Origin: Oceanobacter antarcticus
GTDB taxonomy: Bacteria; Pseudomonadota; Gammaproteobacteria; Pseudomonadales; Oceanobacteraceae
Assembly (NCBI RefSeq): GCF_044962685.1
Contig: NZ_JBBKTX010000015.1
Location: forward strand, 70,230 to 134,229
Length of the DNA stretch: 64,000 nucleotides
Direction: 5' to 3'
The notes under the pieces are model-generated. The model was not told where the DNA came from, did no database searches, and saw nothing but the letters and a program-made list of their open reading frames with translations. Below are positions 51,169 to 58,854 of the stretch, piece by piece. Made by a program: the position numbers and the translations under genes. Positions within the stretch are counted from its first letter, which is position 1; each line of letters opens with the position of its first letter.

Positions 51169-52290
51169 TTACGTGAGATGTAACTCAAATTCCCCCAATG
51201 GCCAGGCTTTACCATTAACCAGCAGTTCAATACCATGCACACCCGGATAATGGCGACGGGTACTCTTGTCCGTTAGCGACAGTTTTTTGCTGAGCGTCAC
51301 GATTTGGCCTGGCACCAGCGTCAGCTGTTTCAGTTTAAACACCTTGGCCGAGGTACGGCCACTGGCTTTGACATAGTGCACCCGAAAATCCACCATCAGC
51401 CGCAGCGGTTCACGGGCGGATTTCGGTAATGTCAGCGTTGCCTGCAATTCCACGTCCCCACCCATCGGCACAACCCCCGGTTGAACACCAGTCTGTTCCA
51501 CCCGTACGGTTTGCTCACTGTCAAACCCGAGTACCGCCAGAGCAGCGACATCGCAGCGTTTAACCGCTGAACGTAACGCATGACGTACCACCCAGCGACG
51601 CTCTGCGGATGCATCCACCATCCAGCGACGACAGACGTCCACCAGCAATTCCGGGTGATCCTTGCCAATATCATTGAGGTTATTGGCAACCGAGCGCCGT
51701 ACATAAAGCTCCGAGTCGTCTTTAAGCTCTTCCAGTAACGCCAGTACCGGCGTTGGATCGCGCTGAAATTCGGGTAATCGCCGCGCCCATGGCAGACGCG
51801 GTCGCGTTCCTTCTGATACCAGCCGTCGTACATGGTAATCCGGGTCTGCGCACCAGCGTCGCAAGCAGGCCAGCGTCTCAGCCGGTCGTTGCTGAAGAAA
51901 GGTACGGATACTGAATTCGGCGGTAAAACGCCGAGTCAGTTGGTACTGGGCGGCCATTGACTCGTCAAAATGTTGCAGCCCGTACGATGCGACAAAGCAG
52001 GTATGCGGCAGGTAATAGAAAGCTGACATCGAAAAGCTGCGGGCGTCTTGCAATGGTGCACCCACAGATTGCATCAAAATGGCAATCGCCTCACCATAAT
52101 CCGCTGGCAGATACTGTTGCAATACATCGGCGATCTGCTGGCCTCTGGCCATCAGATCGAGTCCTTCATAGCCCACTGACACCTGTTTCATAAAAGCACG
52201 GGAGTCAAAGTCGGGCCAGACAGCGGTGATCTGTTGCGCCAACACTTCGGCGACCTCCAGTCCATAACGATTTTTTAACGGTTCAGCCAC
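51169..52290 (-). CDS. alkC: DNA alkylation repair protein, AlkC-like
   Basis: The 373-residue protein fits AlkC, a HEAT-like-repeat DNA glycosylase that removes alkylated bases such as 3-methyladenine and 3-methylcytosine. It has an N-terminal helical region (LKNRYGLEVAEVLAQQI, FDSRAFMKQV), then repeats with VRRLVSEGTRPRLPWARRLP, ELYVRRSVANNLNDIGKDHPELL and RWVVRHALRSAVKR. The C-terminal 110 residues (LGFDSEQTVRVEQTGV ... LPLGEFELHLT-like strands) match the immunoglobulin-like domain typical of AlkC. It is a single gene. Confidence 0.87.
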   Translation of the reverse strand: MAEPLKNRYGLEVAEVLAQQITAVWPDFDSRAFMKQVSVGYEGLDLMARGQQIADVLQQYLPADYGEAIAILMQSVGAPLQDARSFSMSAFYYLPHTCFVASYGLQHFDESMAAQYQLTRRFTAEFSIRTFLQQRPAETLACLRRWCADPDYHVRRLVSEGTRPRLPWARRLPEFQRDPTPVLALLEELKDDSELYVRRSVANNLNDIGKDHPELLVDVCRRWMVDASAERRWVVRHALRSAVKRCDVAALAVLGFDSEQTVRVEQTGVQPGVVPMGGDVELQATLTLPKSAREPLRLMVDFRVHYVKASGRTSAKVFKLKQLTLVPGQIVTLSKKLSLTDKSTRRHYPGVHGIELLVNGKAWPLGEFELHLT

Positions 52291-52533
52291 GGTGGTCTAT
52301 TGCTCCTGTAGGGATTGTTCGTTGTCTGTGGCACCAAGTGGCACAACAATTGGCACCGAGTAAGTTTGCGAGCAGATAGCAGCACCATATTTTCCCAATA
52401 ACACGACAGATCGTTGATAAGAAACGTCTTATTCAATGCCATGCAATCATGATAGCCAAGCAGAGAATTGCATCTGTCACAATTATCCAGCAGCATGACG
52501 ACAGCATACTAACGAGAAGGAAGGATCGAAATT

Positions 52534-54180
52534 ATGGCTATTCACCCGGATGCCGGAAAAGTCGCGCCACGCGCCAGCCTGGTTAACGTACCTGCCCTGA
52601 TGGCAGCTTACTACCGCCAGCAACCAGACATCGTGAATAACCCGGAGCAAAAGGTTGCCTTTGGGACTTCTGGCCATCGTGGTTCCGCGTTTAACACCAC
52701 GTTTAACGAAAACCATATTGCTGCCGTGTGTCAGGCCATTGCCGAATATCGGGCCGAAGCCGGTGTTAAAGGTCCCCTGTATCTGGGTAAAGACACACAT
52801 GCGCTCTCGGAAGCAGCCTTTGGTACAGCGATGGAAGTACTGGTTGCCAACGATGTGCGCGTTCGTATTCAGGATGGCGATGGCTACACCCCGACACCGG
52901 TGATTTCACACGCCATCCTGACCCATAACCAGGATGCCGATGCCGACGATATGGCCGACGGCATCGTCATAACGCCCTCCCATAATCCTCCAGAAGACGG
53001 TGGCATCAAATACAACCCGGCCATGGGTGGCCCAGCCGATACCGATATCACCAGCTGGATTGCCAACCGCGCCAACGAGTTGTTAGCCAATGATCTGGAC
53101 GAGGTTGAGTGGATACCGGCAGAAGATGCCAACGAAAGTAACCTGGTGGAAGACTTCGACTATATCAGCCACTACGTCAGCGACCTCGGCAACGTGGTGG
53201 ATATGGCCGCAATTGCCAAGGCCGGTATCCGGATTGGGGTTGACCCCATGGGCGGCTCTGGTCTGCACTTCTGGAAGCCAATTGCGGAAAAATACAAACT
53301 CGACATCACGGTCGTCAACGATGCCATTGACCCGACCTTCAGCTTTATGTCGCTGGACAAGGACGGCCGCATTCGTATGGACTGCTCCTCGCCGTACGCC
53401 ATGACCAACCTGCTGGCCATGAAAGACCAGTTTGATATCTCTGTGGGTAACGACCCGGATTACGACCGTCACGGTATCGTCTGCCCCTCTTCTGGCCTGA
53501 TGAATCCGAACGCCTACCTGGCCGTTGCCATTGAATATCTGGCCACTCACCGACCGGACTGGCCGCAGAATGTGAAATTCGGCAAGACGCTGGTGTCTTC
53601 CGCCATGATCGACCGGGTGGTCAATGGCCTCGGGCGTGAGCTGTGTGAAGTACCCGTCGGTTTCAAATGGTATGTGGAAGGCATGTTCAAGGGTGACATG
53701 GCCTTTGGCGGTGAAGAAAGCGCCGGGGCTTCGTTCTTGCGTAAGGATGGCAGCGTCTGGACGACCGACAAGGATGGCATCATCATGGCGCTGCTGGCGG
53801 CTGAAATCCTGGCCGTTACAGGGAAAGACCCGCAACAACTGTACGAAGAGCAAGTCGCCCGTTACGGCCGTCCCTACTACAAGCGTATCGATGTTCCCTG
53901 TGCCGCTGAGCAAAAAGCCGTATTGTCTTCACTGAGTGCGGACGCCGTTCAGGGCGATACTCTGGCAGGCGATGCCATCACCCGTATTCTCACCACGGCA
54001 CCGGGTAACGGTGCTCCGATTGGTGGCCTCAAGGTAGAAACAGCCAACGGCTGGTTCGCGGCCCGCCCTTCCGGCACCGAGAATGTCTACAAAATCTATC
54101 TGGAAAGCTTTGTCTCTGAAGCCCATATCGATCTGCTGGAAGCCGATGCCAAAGCATTGGTCGATTCCGTTCTTGGCTAG
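52534..54180 (+). CDS. pgm: Phosphoglucomutase (alpha-D-glucose phosphate-specific)
   Basis: Pgm interconverts glucose 1-phosphate and glucose 6-phosphate. The 548-residue protein has VAFGTSGHRGSAFNTTFNE near the N-terminus, the active-site phosphoserine Ser149 in TPSHNPPEDGG, the metal loop DPDYDRHG, GGEESAGASFLRKDG for sugar binding, and ARPSGTENVYKIY for phosphate binding. GAAGGA precedes the ATG. It appears monocistronic. Confidence 0.96.
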   Translation: MAIHPDAGKVAPRASLVNVPALMAAYYRQQPDIVNNPEQKVAFGTSGHRGSAFNTTFNENHIAAVCQAIAEYRAEAGVKGPLYLGKDTHALSEAAFGTAMEVLVANDVRVRIQDGDGYTPTPVISHAILTHNQDADADDMADGIVITPSHNPPEDGGIKYNPAMGGPADTDITSWIANRANELLANDLDEVEWIPAEDANESNLVEDFDYISHYVSDLGNVVDMAAIAKAGIRIGVDPMGGSGLHFWKPIAEKYKLDITVVNDAIDPTFSFMSLDKDGRIRMDCSSPYAMTNLLAMKDQFDISVGNDPDYDRHGIVCPSSGLMNPNAYLAVAIEYLATHRPDWPQNVKFGKTLVSSAMIDRVVNGLGRELCEVPVGFKWYVEGMFKGDMAFGGEESAGASFLRKDGSVWTTDKDGIIMALLAAEILAVTGKDPQQLYEEQVARYGRPYYKRIDVPCAAEQKAVLSSLSADAVQGDTLAGDAITRILTTAPGNGAPIGGLKVETANGWFAARPSGTENVYKIYLESFVSEAHIDLLEADAKALVDSVLG

Positions 54181-54235
54181 TCTGCCCTGACGGCTAACGG
54201 CGGTTTGCCTCACAACCGCCGTTACTTTTCCGCCG

Positions 54236-54568
54236 TTAACAACACTCCTGTTCCAGCTGCCACAACAATGCCAGCGCCGCGTCGTCGTCACAGCTTTCAA
54301 GGTAACTGTACAAGCTATTCATCTGCGCACCAATAAAATACAAATTATCCTGATTCATCGCAGCCTGCTGTTCGCGCTTTTGCTGGAAGTAGCTCTGCCA
54401 GCGCGTATCACCATCGCCCGTGGCCAAATGGTTTTCCAGCATGGCCAGCAGCCGATTGGCATTGCCATCGCAATCAATGCCGCAGAAACTCACATAACGA
54501 TCAAGAGGATCCCGATCGACCTTATCGGTGGCGCTGGTGGGCGTAGTATCGGATGCGCGGATATTCAT
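54236..54568 (-). CDS. cowN: CowN, nitrogenase protection protein against CO
   Basis: CowN sustains N2-dependent growth in the presence of carbon monoxide by shielding molybdenum nitrogenase. The 110-residue protein shows the family marks DRYVSFCGIDCDGNANRLL (residues 24-41, in pieces), WQSYFQQK, DNLYFIGAQMN, and the C-terminal ALLWQLEQECC. The N-terminal 20 residues are variable. ATG at 54568 follows AGGTT; the frame is open to 54583. A CooA-type operator lies about 70 bases upstream and a CooA-like gene just beyond. Family members are known mainly from diazotrophs, so nif genes are expected elsewhere in the genome. Confidence 0.88.
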   Translation of the reverse strand: MNIRASDTTPTSATDKVDRDPLDRYVSFCGIDCDGNANRLLAMLENHLATGDGDTRWQSYFQQKREQQAAMNQDNLYFIGAQMNSLYSYLESCDDDAALALLWQLEQECC

Positions 54569-54629
54569 AATATTCAACCTCATTATTGTGTTAGTCAGAT
54601 AACAAGGTAATCGCTGTGCTTGCCTGATT

Positions 54630-54647
54630 CTGTCAGCCAGCTGACAG
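54630..54647. promoter_or_regulatory. CooA-type operator upstream of cowN
   Basis: CTGTCA-N6-TGACAG is a perfect two-fold site matching the CooA recognition pattern TGTCR-N6-YGACA. Its centre is about 46 bases before the start expected from a TGTTAT -10-like hexamer (54604-54599, minus strand), a position suited to direct activation of cowN. The site lies between the cooA-like gene and cowN. Confidence 0.7.
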
Positions 54648-54705
54648 TGCGGAAACCAGGGTCACGGATGCAGGCCTACGGAAAACAATGTTGCTGGGGA
54701 GCTAA

Positions 54706-55359
54706 TCAGGACACGCTTGCCAGCTGTTGCAGCCGCAGCGTATCCAGTAGTGTTAAATGCTGACGATCCGGACGCGCCACAATGCCATCGCGGATCATCC
54801 GGTTTAGCAACGTCGACAAGGTCTGACGCGATGTACCCAACAGGCTGGCCAGCAGCTCCGTTTGACCGGTCAGTTCGATGGTCTGGCGCTGCTGCGTACT
54901 TTCTTCCAGCAACAGATAACGTGCCAATCGCGATTCCACCGAGCGAAATGCCAAGTCTTCGATCAGACTGGTCGCCTGCTGTAGCATCTGCCCCACTTCC
55001 CGCATGGCGGTAATGGCAATTTCCGGCGCTTCCACAATCAACAGGGTGAGCTGCTCGATCGGCCAGCTGGTAATGGTTGTGGGTTCAAGCGTTTCAACCC
55101 AAGCACGGGTATGTGTCACGTAAATACTGCCAGGCTTGAGACAGCCCAGCGTCAACTCCCGATGCTCCGCCGAGAGGCAAATACGGGCACTGCCACTGTT
55201 CAGCAGAAAGACCCGGTTATGGGTCATACCCGGCCGGCAGATCATCTCGCCGCTGTCGTAGCGATTCTGCCGCCCAGCAGGCAAGCGTTCCAGCCAGTCG
55301 CGCCCTGCGCCATGACCAGGACAATGCGGTGGATGGCCATCAGAAATTTTCGTCACCAT
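54706..55359 (-). CDS. cooA: CooA-type CO-sensing transcription regulator (CRP/FNR superfamily)
   Basis: The 217-residue protein has a cyclic-nucleotide-like sensory domain, a long dimer helix and a C-terminal helix-turn-helix with GTSRQTLSTLLNRM (recognition helix about 177-186). The segment GSIYVTHTRAWVETLEPTTI closely resembles CooA of Carboxydothermus (GDIFCTHTRAF), with His83 at the position of the ferrous-heme ligand. The FNR cysteine cluster is absent. CooA binds CO at heme and activates target genes. The start overlaps the pilU end by 20 bases with GGAGG directly adjoining the ATG, so translation may be coupled. Neighbouring cowN and its operator support the CooA call. Confidence 0.82.
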   Translation of the reverse strand: MVTKISDGHPPHCPGHGAGRDWLERLPAGRQNRYDSGEMICRPGMTHNRVFLLNSGSARICLSAEHRELTLGCLKPGSIYVTHTRAWVETLEPTTITSWPIEQLTLLIVEAPEIAITAMREVGQMLQQATSLIEDLAFRSVESRLARYLLLEESTQQRQTIELTGQTELLASLLGTSRQTLSTLLNRMIRDGIVARPDRQHLTLLDTLRLQQLASVS

Positions 55360-56503
55360 CCTCCAGCGCCTTGTCTTCCATCAAACTGAATTCCATCATG
55401 GGCTTACCATCCGTCCCGATTTTCTCTTCATTCGCCATCGAACCACCGTTTTCGGCCAACTTGATCCGTAAGCGTAAATTATTCGCTGAATCAGCGTTTT
55501 TTAACGCGTCATCCAATGTAATACGCCCTTCGCGGTAGAGATTAAACATCGCGGCATCGAAGGTTTGCATCCCGAGGTTTTCAGACTTCTCCATGACTTC
55601 TTTAATGCTCGGGAAGTCGCCCCGCATAATCATATCTTCGATGGTTTTGGTACCCAACATGACTTCTACCGCCGCACAGCGTTTGCCATCCGAGGTAGGG
55701 ATCAACCGCTGTGACACAAATGCCCTCAGGTTCTGCCCCAGCCCCATCAGCAGCTGCGGACGACGTTCTTCCGGAAACATATTGATGATCCGCTCCAGCG
55801 CCTGGTTGGCGTTGTTGGCGTGCAGGGTAGAAATCGCCAGGTGACCGGTTTCTGCGAAGGCTAACGCATGTTCCATCGTTTCCCGATCCCGAATCTCTCC
55901 AATCAAAATTACATCCGGGGCCTGGCGCAGGGTATTTTTAAGGGCGGCATGGAAACTTTTGGTATCGGTGCCGACTTCACGTTGATTAACAATACACTTT
56001 TTGTGTTTGTGGACAAATTCCACCGGGTCTTCGATGGTAATGATATGACCACCAGCGCTGGCATTCCGGTGATCAATCAAGGCTGCCAGCGAGGTCGACT
56101 TACCCGAGCCAGTACCACCCACAAACAGGATCAGACCACGCTTGGACAACACCACGTCTTTCAGAATAGGCGGCAGCTTCAGCTTGTCGAGATTAGGAAT
56201 TTCGGTGTTGATATTACGCGCCACAATCGACACTTCGTGGCGTTGTTTGAAAATATTGATCCGGAATCGGCCAGCACTGTTCGAAATCGCCAAATTCATT
56301 TCCATTTCTTCGGCAAATTCTTTTTTTTGTGCATCTGTCATCAGCGATTTGGCTATTTCTTCAACGTCACCGGGACCCAGCGGATCCTTCGACAATGGAC
56401 GTAATTGCCCCTGAAATTTGGCACAAGGCGGTGCCCCGGTACTGAGGTACAAATCAGAACCATCTTTATGGGACAAAATATTCAGCCAGGCTTCCATACT
56501 CAT
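55340..56503 (-). CDS. pilU: Type IV pilus retraction ATPase PilU
   Basis: PilU is the accessory retraction ATPase that works with PilT in twitching motility. The 387-residue hexameric ATPase has Walker A GGTGSGKS (129-136), the Asp box IITIEDPVEF, Walker B VILIGEIRDRETM and the His box GHLAISTLHANNA. The C-terminal tail (after about 345) is acidic and Met-rich, a PilU rather than PilT feature. pilT itself is not in the window. The downstream gene is cooA-like, overlapping by 20 bases, an unusual partner. Confidence 0.93.
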   Translation of the reverse strand: MSMEAWLNILSHKDGSDLYLSTGAPPCAKFQGQLRPLSKDPLGPGDVEEIAKSLMTDAQKKEFAEEMEMNLAISNSAGRFRINIFKQRHEVSIVARNINTEIPNLDKLKLPPILKDVVLSKRGLILFVGGTGSGKSTSLAALIDHRNASAGGHIITIEDPVEFVHKHKKCIVNQREVGTDTKSFHAALKNTLRQAPDVILIGEIRDRETMEHALAFAETGHLAISTLHANNANQALERIINMFPEERRPQLLMGLGQNLRAFVSQRLIPTSDGKRCAAVEVMLGTKTIEDMIMRGDFPSIKEVMEKSENLGMQTFDAAMFNLYREGRITLDDALKNADSANNLRLRIKLAENGGSMANEEKIGTDGKPMMEFSLMEDKALEDGDENF

Positions 56504-56624
56504 AAAACGTTTATCTCCAGCTATCTATATATGAACGAACGTCTGGTCGCGATTAGCTTACTGCAGCTTGGTGACAGGCCGCGACTGTATTATGAGAGTC
56601 GGCGAAAATGTCAGCTCACCCACC

Positions 56625-56652
56625 TGTGAATGTGATCCAGTTCACAATCACA
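56625..56652. promoter_or_regulatory. CRP/Vfr-type operator, nested double palindrome
   Basis: The core TGTGA-N6-TCACA (56631-56646) is a perfect CRP-family site. It is flanked by a further TGTGA one base to the left and a further TCACA one base to the right, giving a 28-base near-palindrome. It lies about 122 bases upstream of pilU and 150 bases upstream of the IsdG-like gene. In Pseudomonas the CRP homologue Vfr controls pilus genes. A role for either gene is inferred. Confidence 0.55.
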
Positions 56653-56800
56653 AATGGGTGATTCCCCTATCTCTCTGCCAGATTGTTACTGACATACCGC
56701 AACATAACGGCAGCTGTTGATCCAGCAACTATCAACGGTGTCACTCCAACAGGTATTATTTGAGAGATTCGCCTCCCTTTCACCGTCTCTGGAGAACACC

Positions 56801-57106
56801 ATGTACATCGCCATGAACCGCTTTCGTATCAAACCCGGTTGTGAGCAGGACTTTATCGATATTTGGAAAAACCGCGAAACCTTCCTTGAAGAAGTACCCG
56901 GTTTTACTTCTTTTAACTTGCTGAAGGGTCCAACCACGACAGAGCAGGTCTTGTTTGCTTCCCATTCGGTGTGGGAATCCCAGCAGGCATTTGAAGACTG
57001 GACCAAGTCTGAAGCTTTCCGCAAGGCACACGCCAATGCCGGAGGCACACGTAAGGATATCTATATAGGGCCACCGCAGCTGGAGTGTTTTGAGGTGGTG
57101 CTATAA
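56801..57106 (+). CDS. IsdG/HmoB-like heme-degrading monooxygenase (ABM fold)
   Basis: From ATG 56801 (GGAGA at 56791) the protein has 101 residues. It carries the antibiotic biosynthesis monooxygenase fold and the three residues of IsdG-type heme oxygenases at matching positions: Asn6 in AMNRF, Trp67 in FEDWTKS and His77 in RKAHANA. VPGFTSFNLLKG is the family strand. It probably opens heme to release iron. No Fur box or heme transporter is evident beside it. Confidence 0.85.
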   Translation: MYIAMNRFRIKPGCEQDFIDIWKNRETFLEEVPGFTSFNLLKGPTTTEQVLFASHSVWESQQAFEDWTKSEAFRKAHANAGGTRKDIYIGPPQLECFEVVL

Positions 57107-57130
57107 CGTTTCTTAACATGACAGAACCCC

Positions 57131-57154
57131 AAAAGGCGCCGGAGCGCCTTTTTT
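57131..57154. terminator. Bidirectional intrinsic terminator between IsdG-like gene and amtB
   Basis: AAAAGGCGC (57131-57139) and GCGCCTTTT (57144-57152) form a 9-bp stem with a tetraloop and T runs on both strands. It serves both converging genes. Confidence 0.88.
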
Positions 57155-57176
57155 GTCTGGTCGGCAACGGCAAATA

Positions 57177-58406
57177 TCATCCATCGTCGCTGGTAGAGCC
57201 GATTTTGTGAATCGACAAATCCGCACCATTAAACTCTTCTTCTTCGGTCAGCCGCAGACCTGCCACAACCTTAACCAGACCATATACAATAAAGCCGCCG
57301 CCAACCGCCACCAGAACGCCAGCCAGCGAACCAATAACCTGGGCAGTAAAACTGACGCCTCCCAATCCACCCAGCGATTCCGCCCCGAAAACACCCGCCG
57401 CAATACCACCCCACAAACCACACAGACCATGTAAGGGCCATACACCAAGGACATCATCAAACTTGCTGAAACGGTTCTGGGCCAGAGTAAACACAAAGAC
57501 AAACAATGCCCCGGCAACCCCACCAACCAAGAACGAGCCGATCGGGTGCATAATATCCGAGCCAGCACATACCGCCACCAACCCCGCCAGCGGGCCATTG
57601 TGAATAAAGCCAGGGTCATTTTTACCGACGACCATGGCCACCAGGGTACCGCCAACCATCGCCATCAGACTGTTCACGGCCACCAAACCGGAAATACCGT
57701 CAATCGTCTGGGCTGACATCACATTAAAACCGAACCAACCCACAGTCAGAATCCAGGCGCCCAATGCCAAAAAAGGAATGTTGGATGGCGCAAACGCCAC
57801 GACACGACCATTGCGGTAACGTCCATTACGCGAACCCAACAAGTAAACCGCAGCAAAGGCAATCCAGCCTCCCACACCATGCACAACGACAGAACCGGCA
57901 AAATCGTGAAACGCGGCACCAAACTGACTCTCCAGCCAGTCTTGAAAGCCATAATTGCCATTCCAGATCATCCCTTCAAACACGGGATAGACAAATGCCA
58001 CGGTCAAGCCAGACCCAATCAGGAACGGATAAAATTTGGCACGCTCGGCAATGCCGCCTGAGATGATGGCAGGAATAGCCGCAGCAAAGGTCAGCAGAAA
58101 GAAAAATTTGACCAACTCATAGCCATTGTTGGCTGCCAGGGTATCTGCGCTGGCAAAGAAGTGATTGCCGTAAGCAATTTGATAACCGATAAAAAAATAT
58201 GCCAGTGTCGAGATACCAAAATCGGTAAGAATTTTAACCAGGGCATTTACCTGGTTTTTATGACGAACCGTCCCGACTTCGAGAAAAGCAAACCCCCCAT
58301 GCATTAGCAGCACCATAATGGCACCCAGCAAAATAAACAGCGTATTGGTACCAGACATCAGTGTTTCTACGGCACTGTTAACACCGTGCAAATCCAGATT
58401 CCCCAC
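57177..58406 (-). CDS. amtB: Ammonium transporter
   Basis: This 409-residue Amt-family channel has about eleven hydrophobic segments. Family marks are MVLLMHGGFAFLEVGTVRHKN near the N-terminus, FFFLLTFAAAIPAIISGGIAERAKF in pieces, DFAGSVVVHGVGGWIAFAA with the first pore His, and the second pore His in WPLHGLCGLWGGIAAG. No glnK is adjacent. Upstream are a sigma-54-type promoter and an NtrC-type enhancer, so expression under nitrogen limitation is expected. Confidence 0.94.
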   Translation of the reverse strand: MGNLDLHGVNSAVETLMSGTNTLFILLGAIMVLLMHGGFAFLEVGTVRHKNQVNALVKILTDFGISTLAYFFIGYQIAYGNHFFASADTLAANNGYELVKFFFLLTFAAAIPAIISGGIAERAKFYPFLIGSGLTVAFVYPVFEGMIWNGNYGFQDWLESQFGAAFHDFAGSVVVHGVGGWIAFAAVYLLGSRNGRYRNGRVVAFAPSNIPFLALGAWILTVGWFGFNVMSAQTIDGISGLVAVNSLMAMVGGTLVAMVVGKNDPGFIHNGPLAGLVAVCAGSDIMHPIGSFLVGGVAGALFVFVFTLAQNRFSKFDDVLGVWPLHGLCGLWGGIAAGVFGAESLGGLGGVSFTAQVIGSLAGVLVAVGGGFIVYGLVKVVAGLRLTEEEEFNGADLSIHKIGSTSDDG

Positions 58407-58462
58407 GAGAATTCCCCTAATCGTTTACTCAGGTATTGACCGATAGACGCTATCGAGCAATG

Positions 58463-58477
58463 GCACCAAAATGGCGC
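58463..58477. promoter_or_regulatory. NtrC-like site in the amtB leader
   Basis: GCAC-N7-GCGC differs from the NtrC consensus GCAC-N7-GTGC by one base. It lies about 20-30 bases downstream of the predicted amtB start, an odd place for an enhancer, so it may be a low-affinity governor site or chance. Confidence 0.3.
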
Positions 58478-58501
58478 TTCATATATTCAAGGAGATTGGA
58501 A

Positions 58502-58519
58502 AAGCAGGATTCATACCAA
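58502..58519 (-). promoter_or_regulatory. Candidate sigma-54 promoter of amtB
   Basis: On the minus strand TTGGTATGAATCCTGCTT has GG at 58517-58516 and GC at 58505-58504 with ten bases between. It is nearly identical to the promoter of the FAD reductase gene. A 14-base palindrome (TGTCAA-CT-TTGACA, 58522-58535) abuts its upstream side and could bind a further regulator. Confidence 0.6.
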
Positions 58520-58585
58520 ATTGTCAACTTTGACACAATTCAATATGATAATTTGCGCCATTACAGAGCAATATGGAAACTATAG

Positions 58586-58600
58586 GCACCAGCGCTGTGC
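58586..58600. promoter_or_regulatory. NtrC-type enhancer upstream of amtB
   Basis: GCAC-N7-GTGC is an exact match to the NtrC half-site pattern. It is centred about 100 bases upstream of the predicted sigma-54 start near 58492, the textbook spacing for an NtrC enhancer. Confidence 0.6.
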
Positions 58601-58766
58601 GTAAATAATAAGTATTCAGTCTTTAAGTGAGGAAGTTAAGCTTTTTATAAGTGCCAAAGAAGAAAAAAATGTATCATTTCCGTGCAAAAATAAGACAAGA
58701 GCACCAGTTAAGTGCAAAGAAAAGATAAAACCTTGCATCGAACAAACAGACAATAAACCTGATATC

Positions 58767-58800
58767 CCCCTACAACATCTTGTAGGAGATCTTGTAGGGG
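58767..58800. repeat. Alternative hairpins after rlmL
   Basis: CCCCTACAA (58767-58775) can pair either with TTGTAGG (58780-58786) or with TTGTAGGGG (58792-58800), because the CTTGTAGG segment is duplicated. It lies 55 bases beyond the rlmL stop. No T tract follows on the minus strand. It may be a terminator variant or an RNA-stabilising structure. Confidence 0.55.
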
Positions 58801-58854
58801 TGGATCGATGACAGCGGAGAGCAATTGATTCCTTCACCGTATGGCTACAAAAAA

